Assembly (NCBI GenBank): GCA_964577205.1
Contig: CAZNYG010000049.1
Coordinates: forward strand, 1 to 16,012
Source: CAZNYG01 sp964577205
Lineage (GTDB): Bacteria; Elusimicrobiota; Endomicrobiia; Endomicrobiales; CAIRNS01
Direction: 5' to 3'
Length of the DNA: 16,012 nt
Positions 5,334 to 11,700 of this stretch are shown here, in pieces. Under the pieces are notes generated by a model that saw nothing but the letters and a program-made list of their open reading frames with translations, was not told the origin of the DNA and searched no databases. Each line of letters begins with the position of its first letter. Position 1 is the first letter of the stretch. Both the position numbers and the translations under genes were made by a program.

Positions 5334-6854
5334 TTAAAAGAACTGAGCAGTGGCGGCGTTGACGCGGCGGATTACTTCGTCGCGGCCCATGACTTCCATC
5401 ATGTGGAACAGGCTGGGGCCCTGGGTGCGTCCGGATATGGCGACGCGGAGCGGATGAAAGACCTGCCCGGCCTTCATCGCGTTGGCGGCGGCGAACTCGC
5501 GCGCGAAACGCTCAAGGCCGTCCGCGGTGAAATCCTGCCACGCGGCCAGCTGCCTGGCGCCCTCTTCGAGGACTAACTTCGCCTTCGGCGGATCCTTTTT
5601 GAAGACCTTGGCCACCGCTTCCTCATTGTAGGCTACTTTATCGGTAAAGAAGAAATCGATCAGGCCGTAGATATCCTTGAGAAGCTTTATCTTCTCCTGC
5701 TCAAGAGCGATTGCTTTTGCCATTAGGCCGCGGTCCCACCCCTTGATCTTTTCTTCCTCGCCGGTGGCTTTGGCCCAGTCGAAATATGCCTGAACGAGCG
5801 CGGCGGTGTCTTTGTTGCGGATGTATTCCCCGTTCATCCAGAGAAGCTTGGGAGGATCGAAGGTCGCCGGGCTTTTCGAGCAGCGTTCAAGAGAGAATTT
5901 CTGTATCATCTCATCGAGCTGAAACAGCTGCTGGCTGTCTTCCGTCGACCAGCCGAGCAGGGCGAGATAGTTGATAAGCGCTTCGGGCAGATACCCTTCA
6001 TCCCTGTATTCAAGCACCGAGGTGTGTCCATGGCGTTTCGAAAGGCGCGTGCCGTCCGGCCCGAGGATCATGGACAGGTGGGCGAATACCGGCCAGCTCC
6101 AGCCGAGCGCCTTGTACAGGTGTATCTGGCGCGGCGTATTGGACAGATGGTCGTCGCCGCGGATAACGTGGGTCATGTCCATCAGATGGTCGTCGATGAC
6201 GCAGGCAAAGTTGTAGGTCGGCACACCGTTGGCTTTCATCAGGACGAAATCGTCGAGAAGCGCGTTCTCGAATACCATGTGGCCGCGGATGATATCGTCG
6301 AACTCAACGGAACCTTCGGACGGCATTTTGAACCGGATGACCGCGGTGCGGCCTTCGGCCTCTTTCTGCTTGCGCTGTTCCGGCGTCAGGCACGAACAGG
6401 AGCCGTCGTATTTCGGCGGGTGTTTGTGGGCGAGCGCGAGCTGGCGCATCTTCTCCACTTCTTCGGGCGTGCAGTAGCAGGGATAGGCCAAGCCTTTGGC
6501 GATGAGCTCGTCGATGTATTTCTGATAGATGCCTTTTTCCTTGCGCACCATCTGATAATACGGGGCGTACTGTTCTTTCTCGCACCCGGGACCTTCGTCC
6601 CAGTCCAGGCCGGCCCATTTCATGCCCTCGATGATCGCGCCCACCGACTCTTCGGTGGAACGCGCTTCGTCGGTATCTTCGATACGCAGAACGAACGTCC
6701 CGTTCATTTTTTTAGCCAAAAGCCAGTTAAACAAAGCGGTACGGACACCTCCGATATGCAAAAAACCAGTCGGTGAAGGAGCAAATCTAACGCGAATAGA
6801 AGAAAGGCGTTCATGAGTTGATGAGTTCATGGGTTCATGAGTTGAACTACACAT
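5334..6854 (-). CDS. gltX: Glutamyl-tRNA synthetase
   Basis: This class I aminoacyl-tRNA synthetase attaches glutamate to tRNA-Glu (and, in non-discriminating forms, tRNA-Gln) in the cytoplasm. The 506 residues show the full family pattern. RFAPSPTGFLHIGG (23-36) carries the HIGH element, and RLSKRHG (270-276) is the KMSKS loop. A zinc-type set matches the GluRS stem-contact domain (C126-x-C128, Y149-x3-C153). VIRGDDHL precedes the second half. The C-terminal anticodon-binding helices run to the stop. The ATG at 6854 has GAGGT four bases upstream. The first roughly 18 residues (reading STHEP, NSSTHER) are encoded by an octamer repeat array (6806-6847), so the native N-terminus probably began near IRVRF. 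An alternative in-frame ATG lies at 6830. The four-helix-bundle gene ends 31 bases upstream on the same strand. Confidence 0.97.
   Translation of the reverse strand: MCSSTHEPMNSSTHERLSSIRVRFAPSPTGFLHIGGVRTALFNWLLAKKMNGTFVLRIEDTDEARSTEESVGAIIEGMKWAGLDWDEGPGCEKEQYAPYYQMVRKEKGIYQKYIDELIAKGLAYPCYCTPEEVEKMRQLALAHKHPPKYDGSCSCLTPEQRKQKEAEGRTAVIRFKMPSEGSVEFDDIIRGHMVFENALLDDFVLMKANGVPTYNFACVIDDHLMDMTHVIRGDDHLSNTPRQIHLYKALGWSWPVFAHLSMILGPDGTRLSKRHGHTSVLEYRDEGYLPEALINYLALLGWSTEDSQQLFQLDEMIQKFSLERCSKSPATFDPPKLLWMNGEYIRNKDTAALVQAYFDWAKATGEEEKIKGWDRGLMAKAIALEQEKIKLLKDIYGLIDFFFTDKVAYNEEAVAKVFKKDPPKAKLVLEEGARQLAAWQDFTADGLERFAREFAAANAMKAGQVFHPLRVAISGRTQGPSLFHMMEVMGRDEVIRRVNAATAQFF
6806..6847 (-). repeat. Octamer array, left copy (inverted relative to the right copy)
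   Basis: On the plus strand after GGCG (6806-6809) come TTCATGAG, TTGATGAG, TTCATGGG and TTCATGAG (6810-6841), then TTGAAC. Read on the minus strand this is nnCnnGAA-type units followed by CGCC and TTT. It is translated as part of the gltX N-terminus. Compared with the right copy, the same four units occur but the middle two are swapped. Confidence 0.9.
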
Positions 6855-6885
6855 ATTTACCTCGATTCACAAAAGTATTGCCAAA

Positions 6886-7275
6886 CTAATTGTCTTGCTT
6901 TGACCTGCTAATGCATTTCAGCGTTGCGTTGATCAGTCCATTAATCAGCTTATTTACTGTAACGGATCGAGCAAACAACTCAGAGAACTGAGAATTGCTG
7001 CAATATCCAAGATCCTGAGCAAGAAACAAATGACTTTGCGTTTCCGCCAGAGACCCACGTGCTTGAATATAGAACTGTTTTGATTCCTTTAATCCGTGTC
7101 GCCCAAAACCTTCAGCAATATTTGCCATAACCGAAACTGCCGCGCGTTTCATTTGGTTTTCGAGACCAAAATCTTTCTTCTCTACTACCTGCTTGCAAAG
7201 AAGATATATTTCTCGCGTCAATATCCGCGCTTCCTGCCATGCAATAAGATCTTGAAAGCTCTCGATCTTCGCCAT
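6886..7275 (-). CDS. Four-helix-bundle protein of the S23 / 23S rRNA intervening-sequence family
   Basis: The 129-residue protein has the family's typical length and signatures: MAKIESFQDLIAWQEA at the N-terminus, QMKRAAVSVMANIAEGFGR in the middle and GSLAETQSHLFLAQDLGY in the second half. Together these predict four amphipathic helices. Relatives are encoded inside intervening sequences of 23S rRNA genes in Leptospira and Coxiella, as stand-alone genes in many environmental genomes, and are related to the Avd accessory protein of diversity-generating retroelements. Known structures form pentameric bundles. The molecular role of stand-alone copies is not established. No ribosome binding site is evident before the ATG. 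The gene is markedly lower in GC than its neighbours and lies inside inverted octamer arrays, which suggests transfer. No 23S rRNA sequence or reverse transcriptase is in the window. Confidence 0.93.
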   Translation of the reverse strand: MAKIESFQDLIAWQEARILTREIYLLCKQVVEKKDFGLENQMKRAAVSVMANIAEGFGRHGLKESKQFYIQARGSLAETQSHLFLAQDLGYCSNSQFSELFARSVTVNKLINGLINATLKCISRSKQDN

Positions 7276-7288
7276 TTTTTATTCGCTG

Positions 7289-7333
7289 TTAACTCATGAA
7301 CTCATCAACCCATGAACTCATGAACGCCTTTTT
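7289..7333 (+). repeat. Octamer array, right copy
   Basis: TTAA is followed by four plus-strand 8-bp units, CTCATGAA, CTCATCAA, CCCATGAA and CTCATGAA (7293-7324), then CGCC (7325-7328) and five T (7329-7333). It begins 13 bases upstream of the four-helix-bundle start codon and ends seven bases before the hisG stop codon. It is the inverted partner of 6806-6847. Confidence 0.9.
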
Positions 7334-7339
7334 GCCGTT

Positions 7340-8212
7340 TTAGTAGATGATCTTATTAAGCGGATACTCGATGATGCCTTCGGCGCCGGCGCGTTTGAGG
7401 GCGGGGATGATCTTTTTGACGATCTTTTCGTCGATGATCACTTCCAGGGCGATCCATTCCGGATCGCTGAGCTGGGAGATGGTCGGTTTGCGCAGCGCGG
7501 GCAGCAGCGAAGTGACTTTGCCGAGGCTCCCGCAGGGCACGTTCATCTTGAGGCCGACCATGCCTTCGGCGGCAAGAGCGCCTTTGAGAAGGATCGCGAG
7601 GTTCTCGATCTTTTCGCGTTTCCAGCTGTCTTTCCAGGCGTCGTTATTGGCGATGAAGCGCGTGGAAGACACCAGGATATCTTCAACGATGCGGAGGTTG
7701 TTGGCGCGCAGGGACGAACCGGTTTCGGTCAATTCCACGATGGCGTCCACCAGGCGGCCGGCTTTCGCCTCCGTCGCGCCCCAGGAGAATTCCACGTCGG
7801 CTTTGACCTTGTTTTTCGCGAGGTACTTCTTCACGTAGTTGATAAGTTCGGTCGCGACGCGTTTGCCGTTCAGGTCTTTGACCGATCTGATCTTCGAATC
7901 GTTCGGCACGGCGAGCACCCAGCGCACCGGGCGGAAACCCGATTTCGCGTAGATGAGCTCGCAGACTTCCTTCACCTTCGCGCCGCTCTCGCAGATCCAG
8001 TCGTGGCCCGTCAGGCCGGCGTCGAACACGCCGTCTTCGACGTATTTCGCCATTTCCTGGGAACGGACGAGCATGACTTCCAGTTCCTCGTCGTCACAGG
8101 TCGGAAAGTATGAACGGTCGCCGGCATGTATGCGCACGCCCGCTTTGCGGAACAGCTCGATGGTCGATTCCTGGAGGCTCCCTTTGGGAAATCCGAGTTT
8201 GAGTTTCTTCAT
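7340..8212 (-). CDS. hisG: ATP phosphoribosyltransferase, long form
   Basis: This enzyme condenses ATP and PRPP to phosphoribosyl-ATP, the first and feedback-controlled step of histidine synthesis, in the cytoplasm. The protein has 290 residues, the long HisG_L type, which carries its own C-terminal regulatory domain and needs no HisZ partner. Seen are LGFPKGSLQ (6-14), the periplasmic-binding-protein-like halves with DAGLTGHDW (64-72), and the PRPP-binding loop ELTETGSSLRAN (160-171). The C-terminal roughly 80 residues are ACT-like and end GAEGIIEYPLNKII, as in histidine-sensitive long forms. AGAGGG lies just before the ATG. The start overlaps the cvpA-family stop in an ATGA, implying translational coupling. 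No other his gene is in the window. Confidence 0.96.
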   Translation of the reverse strand: MKKLKLGFPKGSLQESTIELFRKAGVRIHAGDRSYFPTCDDEELEVMLVRSQEMAKYVEDGVFDAGLTGHDWICESGAKVKEVCELIYAKSGFRPVRWVLAVPNDSKIRSVKDLNGKRVATELINYVKKYLAKNKVKADVEFSWGATEAKAGRLVDAIVELTETGSSLRANNLRIVEDILVSSTRFIANNDAWKDSWKREKIENLAILLKGALAAEGMVGLKMNVPCGSLGKVTSLLPALRKPTISQLSDPEWIALEVIIDEKIVKKIIPALKRAGAEGIIEYPLNKIIY

Positions 8213-8778
8213 TGTTCCCTCTTTTTCTCTTCTGAAGTATCGCTGCCGGAAGGCCTGGTCACTTCGAGATTCAATTTATCCGTCATGGTGCTGAATATTT
8301 TCTTGTATGTCTTTTTGTCCGTCATACCGTTTTGCCGCGCGCGGGGATGCCGCATACCGGGAACGAAAGACGCGGCCTTTTGGACAGGTTTTATGACGCG
8401 AGCGGCGGTGAACGATGAAAGGAGCATCTCCCTGCTCTGCGGCGAAAACTTCGGCGGCAGCGTCGTCACGACGAAGGCCGCCGCCAGCAGCCCGAGGATA
8501 ATGCCCAGGAGCGCCCCCCCGAGACGGTCAAAGATACCGAAGATCAGCGCGCCCACGATCCTGCCCAGCAGGTATCCGACAAGGATGGCCGCCAGCACGG
8601 TTACCGTGAACACCAGGGTGAAGTCCGCCCCGGTTTTAGCCGAGTATGCCCGCGCCGCCGCCATCGCCGTAAAGCCGCTCACCAGATAAAAAGAGCTGGC
8701 GACAAATCCGGTCTTGAACCCGAACCAGCCCCCGGCCGCCAGAATAACAAGGAATATAACATCAAACAGATTGAACAT
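8209..8778 (-). CDS. CvpA family membrane protein
   Basis: This 189-residue inner-membrane protein of the CvpA/colicin V production family has its start reading MFNLFDVIFLVILAAGGWFG. Four hydrophobic helices can be seen at about residues 4-24, 27-45, 56-80 and 85-107. The conserved pattern of small residues is G-x3-G in the first helix, and GRIVGALIFGIFDRLGGALLG in the region before the last helix. A charged cytoplasmic tail follows (residues 108-189, with many Lys and Arg). Family members have been linked to colicin V secretion, purine-gene operons and envelope stress, but the exact role is unsettled. Its stop overlaps the hisG start by four bases, so the two are cotranscribed and probably translationally coupled. 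Only a weak GGA lies upstream of its ATG. Confidence 0.88.
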   Translation of the reverse strand: MFNLFDVIFLVILAAGGWFGFKTGFVASSFYLVSGFTAMAAARAYSAKTGADFTLVFTVTVLAAILVGYLLGRIVGALIFGIFDRLGGALLGIILGLLAAAFVVTTLPPKFSPQSREMLLSSFTAARVIKPVQKAASFVPGMRHPRARQNGMTDKKTYKKIFSTMTDKLNLEVTRPSGSDTSEEKKREQ

Positions 8779-8850
8779 TATTGCGTTCCGAAATCCATGG
8801 ATTCCCGATCAAAACCTCGTGGATGACACTGCTCCACTGATGATAACTGA

Positions 8851-8895
8851 TGTTCTTTCAAAGAAAGGGTTTAAGGGGAAACTGGTTTCCCCTTT
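8851..8895 (-). terminator. Two adjacent hairpins after the DUF1015 gene, possible terminator
   Basis: AAGGGGAAAC (8873-8882) and GTTTCCCCTT (8885-8894) are perfect complements. Just beyond, CTTTC and GAAAG around 8854-8868 form a second small stem on the minus strand. A short TTAAACCC rather than a T-run follows the first stem, so termination is likely weak and some transcription could continue into the cvpA-hisG pair. Confidence 0.4.
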
Positions 8896-8966
8896 GACGA
8901 TCCGAACACCGGCATCACCCCGCGAAATAAAACAACTCGATCTCACCCGCGACGCAGCGCGGATCG

Positions 8967-10199
8967 TTACCTGCCCCGATTGTTCGGATCGAGGGCGTGG
9001 ATGACGATGCCGCTGGCGACCTTCGGGAAGAAGTACGTGGACTTCTGCGGCATGGTCTGTCCGGCAAGCGCGATCTTTTTGATGGCGTTTACGGGGGTCG
9101 CGGGGACTATCACCGCGAGGCATTTGCGTCCGCGGGCCAGCTTCAAAGTCTCTTTCTCGTCCTTGACGTAAGTGATCTTCTCGGGCGCGACGCCGGCAAG
9201 GAGCAGCGAATGCAGAATGCTGACGCCGAGATCGCGGTACGCCTGGCACTTGTCCGGCATGGCTTTCGCAAGGATGCTCTTGTTCTTTATCGCCAGCGTA
9301 CGGCTTTTTCCGTTGATCGAAACCATGATCGGCTGAGGAGACTTCCCGGACAGCTTCGCGAAAGCGCCGGCCGGAAGAACGTTGAAATTCGCGGCGATCC
9401 TCTCTTCCAGATCTGCCGGCGGTTCAACAACACGGTGCGTCGGCCATATGGAGAGGCCGGGTTCATCCATCGGACAGAGGAACGCGAGCACATAGTTGTA
9501 TTCCGCCTCGGACGAAAATCTCTTATCCTTCTTTTTCCGTTCCTGCGAATAGTTCCAGGCAGTCTCGTAGCGATGGTGGCCGTCGGCGATGAAAATATCC
9601 CTGCCGTTCAGCGCGGCGCCGATCATCGCCGTGGCTTTGGGATCGTCCACTTTCCATACGCGGTGCAGCGTGCCTTCGCTGTCGCGCGCGCGGGTGATCT
9701 CCCGGGTGCGGGAAAGCTTCTTAGCATAGTTAAGGATTTTTTTTCCGTTGTCATGGAAAAGGCCGAATATCGGGCTGAGATTCGCCTTGACGGCGCGCAG
9801 CAGTTTGAGCCGGTCCGCCTTCGGGCCCGCGAGCGTCCTTTCATGGGGTTTTACGACGCCGCTGTGCGGGTCCTCAAGATGCAGCGCGGCGAAGAACCCG
9901 CGCCGGACCATCTTTTTCCCGTGGTCAGTGAACTGCTGCTCGTACACGTAATATGCCGGGACTTCGTCGGCCGTAAGAACGCCTTTTTCGAGCCACGCAA
10001 TCAACAGGCTGGATGCCGTCTGGTATTTGTTCAGTTTCCCAGCGGGGTCGGACAGTTCCAGTTTGACCATATTGTAAGGAGAAAGCTTTTTCAGCCGCTC
10101 TTTTTCGGCGGGAGGGATAACATCGTACGGCGGGCAGATGAGCTTTGTGGCCTCTTTCTCGTTGTAGCGTATGCCATTGAACGGCTTTACTTTTGCCAT
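8967..10199 (-). CDS. DUF1015 family protein
   Basis: This 410-residue cytoplasmic protein of the DUF1015 family has no established biochemical function. Recognisable family features are ICPPYDVIPP (21-30), YYVYEQQF (83-90), PHERTLAGPKADRL (118-131), LSPIFGLFHD (141-150) and the hallmark DGHHRYETAW (206-215). The C-terminal block is VASGIVIHALDPN. Length and start agree with the family, and AAAGGA stands eight bases before the ATG. In some bacteria such genes are near serine-biosynthesis genes, which is not the case here. It has a near-consensus divergent promoter upstream and a hairpin pair downstream. It heads the minus-strand series DUF1015, cvpA-family, hisG, with a 188-base gap to the next gene. 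Confidence 0.9.
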   Translation of the reverse strand: MAKVKPFNGIRYNEKEATKLICPPYDVIPPAEKERLKKLSPYNMVKLELSDPAGKLNKYQTASSLLIAWLEKGVLTADEVPAYYVYEQQFTDHGKKMVRRGFFAALHLEDPHSGVVKPHERTLAGPKADRLKLLRAVKANLSPIFGLFHDNGKKILNYAKKLSRTREITRARDSEGTLHRVWKVDDPKATAMIGAALNGRDIFIADGHHRYETAWNYSQERKKKDKRFSSEAEYNYVLAFLCPMDEPGLSIWPTHRVVEPPADLEERIAANFNVLPAGAFAKLSGKSPQPIMVSINGKSRTLAIKNKSILAKAMPDKCQAYRDLGVSILHSLLLAGVAPEKITYVKDEKETLKLARGRKCLAVIVPATPVNAIKKIALAGQTMPQKSTYFFPKVASGIVIHALDPNNRGR

Positions 10200-10247
10200 G
10201 GTCGCGGTCCTTTAAATTGGTTTACGGATGTTTTGCGGCAAAAAATT

Positions 10248-10276
10248 ATTGTACATAAGAAAAAAACCATTGTCAA
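10248..10276 (-). promoter_or_regulatory. Promoter for the DUF1015 gene (minus strand)
   Basis: On the minus strand a perfect -35 TTGACA (10276-10271) is followed after 17 bases by TACAAT (10253-10248). Initiation is expected near 10241, about 40 bases before the DUF1015 start codon. The -35 shares bases with that of the divergent promoter of the M23 peptidase gene. Confidence 0.85.
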
Positions 10277-10298
10277 AACAGGAAATAATTGGTATAGT
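10270..10298 (+). promoter_or_regulatory. Promoter for the M23 peptidase gene (plus strand)
   Basis: TTGTCA (10270-10275), a 17-base spacer and TATAGT (10293-10298) match sigma-70 consensus at five of six bases in each element. Initiation would fall near 10305, leaving a leader of about 37 bases before the ATG at 10342. Its -35 overlaps five bases of the divergent -35. Confidence 0.82.
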
Positions 10299-10341
10299 AT
10301 CAAAAATCCGTCGAAAACATATGGTGTCGAGGTGGTCCGGG

Positions 10342-11529
10342 ATGAAACAAGGACGTTCATTTTTTGGTTTTTTTGTGTGCCTTTCAGCCGCAACCATCCT
10401 GTTCCCCGCGTGCCGCCGCTCAGAACCTTCTCCCGAAACAATATCCTCCGCGCTTCCCGTACAAACGGTCACCCTCGCTCCCGGGGACAGCCTTGCCGGA
10501 AGCCTTCAGAACCACGGCCTTTCATCCACGGAAAGCAACAGGATCGCCTTGGAGCTGAAAAAGAAGTTCAACATGCGCCTTTACCGGGTCGGAGAGCAAT
10601 ATGAAATTTCGATAGATCCCGTTACCGGGTGGTCTCAGTTCAGGTATTATCCCGGCGGCCTGGACTTCTATTCGCTGCACAGATCAACGGACGGCACGAT
10701 CGACTCGCAGAAAAAAACTCAGGCCGCGCACAAGAGCGTGGAAGTCGCGAAAGGGGTCATTCAGTCGTCGCTGTGGGAAGCCATGACGGCCCAGAATATC
10801 GACGGCGAGACGATCGTCGGCTTTGCCAACATCTTCGGATGCCAGATCGATTTCTATACCGAGCCGCAGGCCGGCGACCGTTTCCATCTGCTGTACGAAA
10901 AACACGCGCTTCCCGGAGGGAAAGTGGTCAGGCGACGGATACTGGCCGCCGAATACTGCATGGCATCCAGCACCTGTACCGCGGTACTGTACACGATGCC
11001 CGGCGGAAAACCGGAATACTTTTCGGCCGACGGACGTTCCCTGCGCAGCGCTTTTCTCCGCAGCCCGCTCAGGTACGGACGGATCAGCTCCTATTTCACC
11101 CGCCGGCGCTATCATCCCATCCTGAAGCGGTTCCGCCCCCATCTGGGCATCGATTACGCCGCCCCCTCGGGCACGCCGGTGTCATCCGTCGGAGCGGGGA
11201 CGGTAACTTTCGCGGGCTGGAAAGGCGGGTTCGGAAAGTTCGTTTCCATCCGCCATGCCAACGGATATACTTCCAATTACGGCCATCTCAGGCAGTTCGC
11301 GAAAGGCATCCGCCCCGGCAAGCGCATCGATCAGGGCCAGACCATCGGATATGTAGGCTCTACGGGGCTTTCGACCGGGCCGCATCTTGATTTCCGCTTC
11401 ACGCGGAACGGGAAATTCATGAATTTCCTGAACATCAAGATCCCGACCGCCGTCACTATAAGCGGCAAAGAGCGGGAGAGCTTTGAGGCGGAAAAAAGAG
11501 AATTGCTTTCACAGTTCACGAGGGTCTAA
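10342..11529 (+). CDS. M23 family murein endopeptidase, probable lipoprotein with OapA/Csd3-like N-terminal region
   Basis: This is a zinc peptidase predicted to cut peptidoglycan cross-links in the periplasm. With the start at 10342 (GAGGTG seven bases upstream) it has 395 residues. A signal sequence ends in the lipobox-like LFPAC with Cys24, so it is likely lipid-anchored. Residues 40-95 resemble the LysM-like/OapA domain (LAPGDSLAGSLQNHGLS). Residues 135-230 resemble the second Csd3/MepM N-domain (NIDGETIVGFANIFGCQIDF). The LytM/M23 core follows with HLGID (H267, D271), YGHL (H315) and GPHLDF (H348), so all zinc and catalytic positions are present. The frame is open to 10228, but that longer form would start upstream of the promoter. 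Start codon 10321 lacks a ribosome site. It is divergent from DUF1015. Confidence 0.92.
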   Translation: MKQGRSFFGFFVCLSAATILFPACRRSEPSPETISSALPVQTVTLAPGDSLAGSLQNHGLSSTESNRIALELKKKFNMRLYRVGEQYEISIDPVTGWSQFRYYPGGLDFYSLHRSTDGTIDSQKKTQAAHKSVEVAKGVIQSSLWEAMTAQNIDGETIVGFANIFGCQIDFYTEPQAGDRFHLLYEKHALPGGKVVRRRILAAEYCMASSTCTAVLYTMPGGKPEYFSADGRSLRSAFLRSPLRYGRISSYFTRRRYHPILKRFRPHLGIDYAAPSGTPVSSVGAGTVTFAGWKGGFGKFVSIRHANGYTSNYGHLRQFAKGIRPGKRIDQGQTIGYVGSTGLSTGPHLDFRFTRNGKFMNFLNIKIPTAVTISGKERESFEAEKRELLSQFTRV

Positions 11530-11610
11530 GCCGGCATCGGGAATTCATCTTGCGCAAAGAGAGACCATGCCCAAGCCGAGTGGTTCGTGGAAATCTAAAT
11601 TTAACGGTTC

Positions 11611-11651
11611 ATCGAGAACACACGAACCCGAGAACACGTGAACGTCTTTTT
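11611..11651 (+). repeat. Octamer array upstream of the histidine kinase, divergent unit sequence
   Basis: Four 8-bp units, ATCGAGAA, CACACGAA, CCCGAGAA and CACGTGAA (11611-11642), are followed by CGTC (11643-11646) and five T (11647-11651), and preceded by TTTAAC. Unit number, unit pattern nnCnnGAA, the third unit starting CCC, the CGYC end and the T-run all match the array at 7293-7333, although the letters differ. It is in the same orientation as that array and the one at 15674. Confidence 0.75.
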
Positions 11652-11662
11652 CGAATTTTCCG

Positions 11663-11698
11663 TTGACATTTCATGGCTTTTCCACTAAACTTAGGAAG
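11663..11698 (+). promoter_or_regulatory. Probable promoter and ribosome site of the histidine kinase gene
   Basis: A perfect TTGACA (11663-11668), 17 bases and TAAACT (11686-11691, four of six matches) suggest a sigma-70 promoter. AGGAAG (11693-11698) sits where a Shine-Dalgarno sequence should, two bases before the ATG at 11701. If this -10 is right, the transcript would begin at or just before the start codon and leave the AGGAAG outside the mRNA. Confidence 0.5.
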
Positions 11699-11700
11699 TC

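Larger units (their letters stand above)
6804..7333 (-). mobile_element. Candidate mobile cassette: four-helix-bundle gene between inverted octamer arrays
   Basis: An approximately 0.53-kb block is bounded by two inverted copies of a 42-45-base array of 8-bp units, both pointing outward and ending CGCC then TTT. Inside is only the four-helix-bundle gene. The block's interior has about 42% GC over three counted 60-base lines, against about 63% in a line of adjacent gltX. It lies between hisG and gltX, both on the minus strand, and its left end overlaps the start of gltX. I found no target-site duplication and no transposase. Insertion is therefore an inference from symmetry and base composition. 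Confidence 0.45.

Noticed and set aside
6024..6776. 250-codon plus-strand open frame opposite gltX
   Set aside because: Shadow of the high-GC gltX reading frame. No ribosome site and no recognisable domain.
6886..7275. Diversity-generating retroelement (Avd-like accessory gene)
   Set aside because: No reverse transcriptase, template repeat or variable repeat was found in the window. The S23/IVP signatures fit better.
6806..7333. CRISPR array
   Set aside because: The repeated unit is 8 bases in direct tandem with no unique spacers, and no cas gene is near.
6804..7333. Classical insertion sequence with transposase and target duplication
   Set aside because: The only protein is a four-helix-bundle protein. 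Comparing the bases just outside both ends showed no direct duplication.
10228..10341. Upstream extension of the M23 peptidase to an ATG at 10228
   Set aside because: It would begin upstream of the best promoter (10270-10298), and the added residues spoil an otherwise clear lipoprotein signal. The 10342 start has a good ribosome site.
8997..10604. Long plus-strand open frame (535 codons) opposite the DUF1015 gene
   Set aside because: It lies antisense to a gene with clear family motifs. Its translation is Arg/Gly-rich with no recognised motif, and it crosses the divergent promoter and the start of the peptidase gene.
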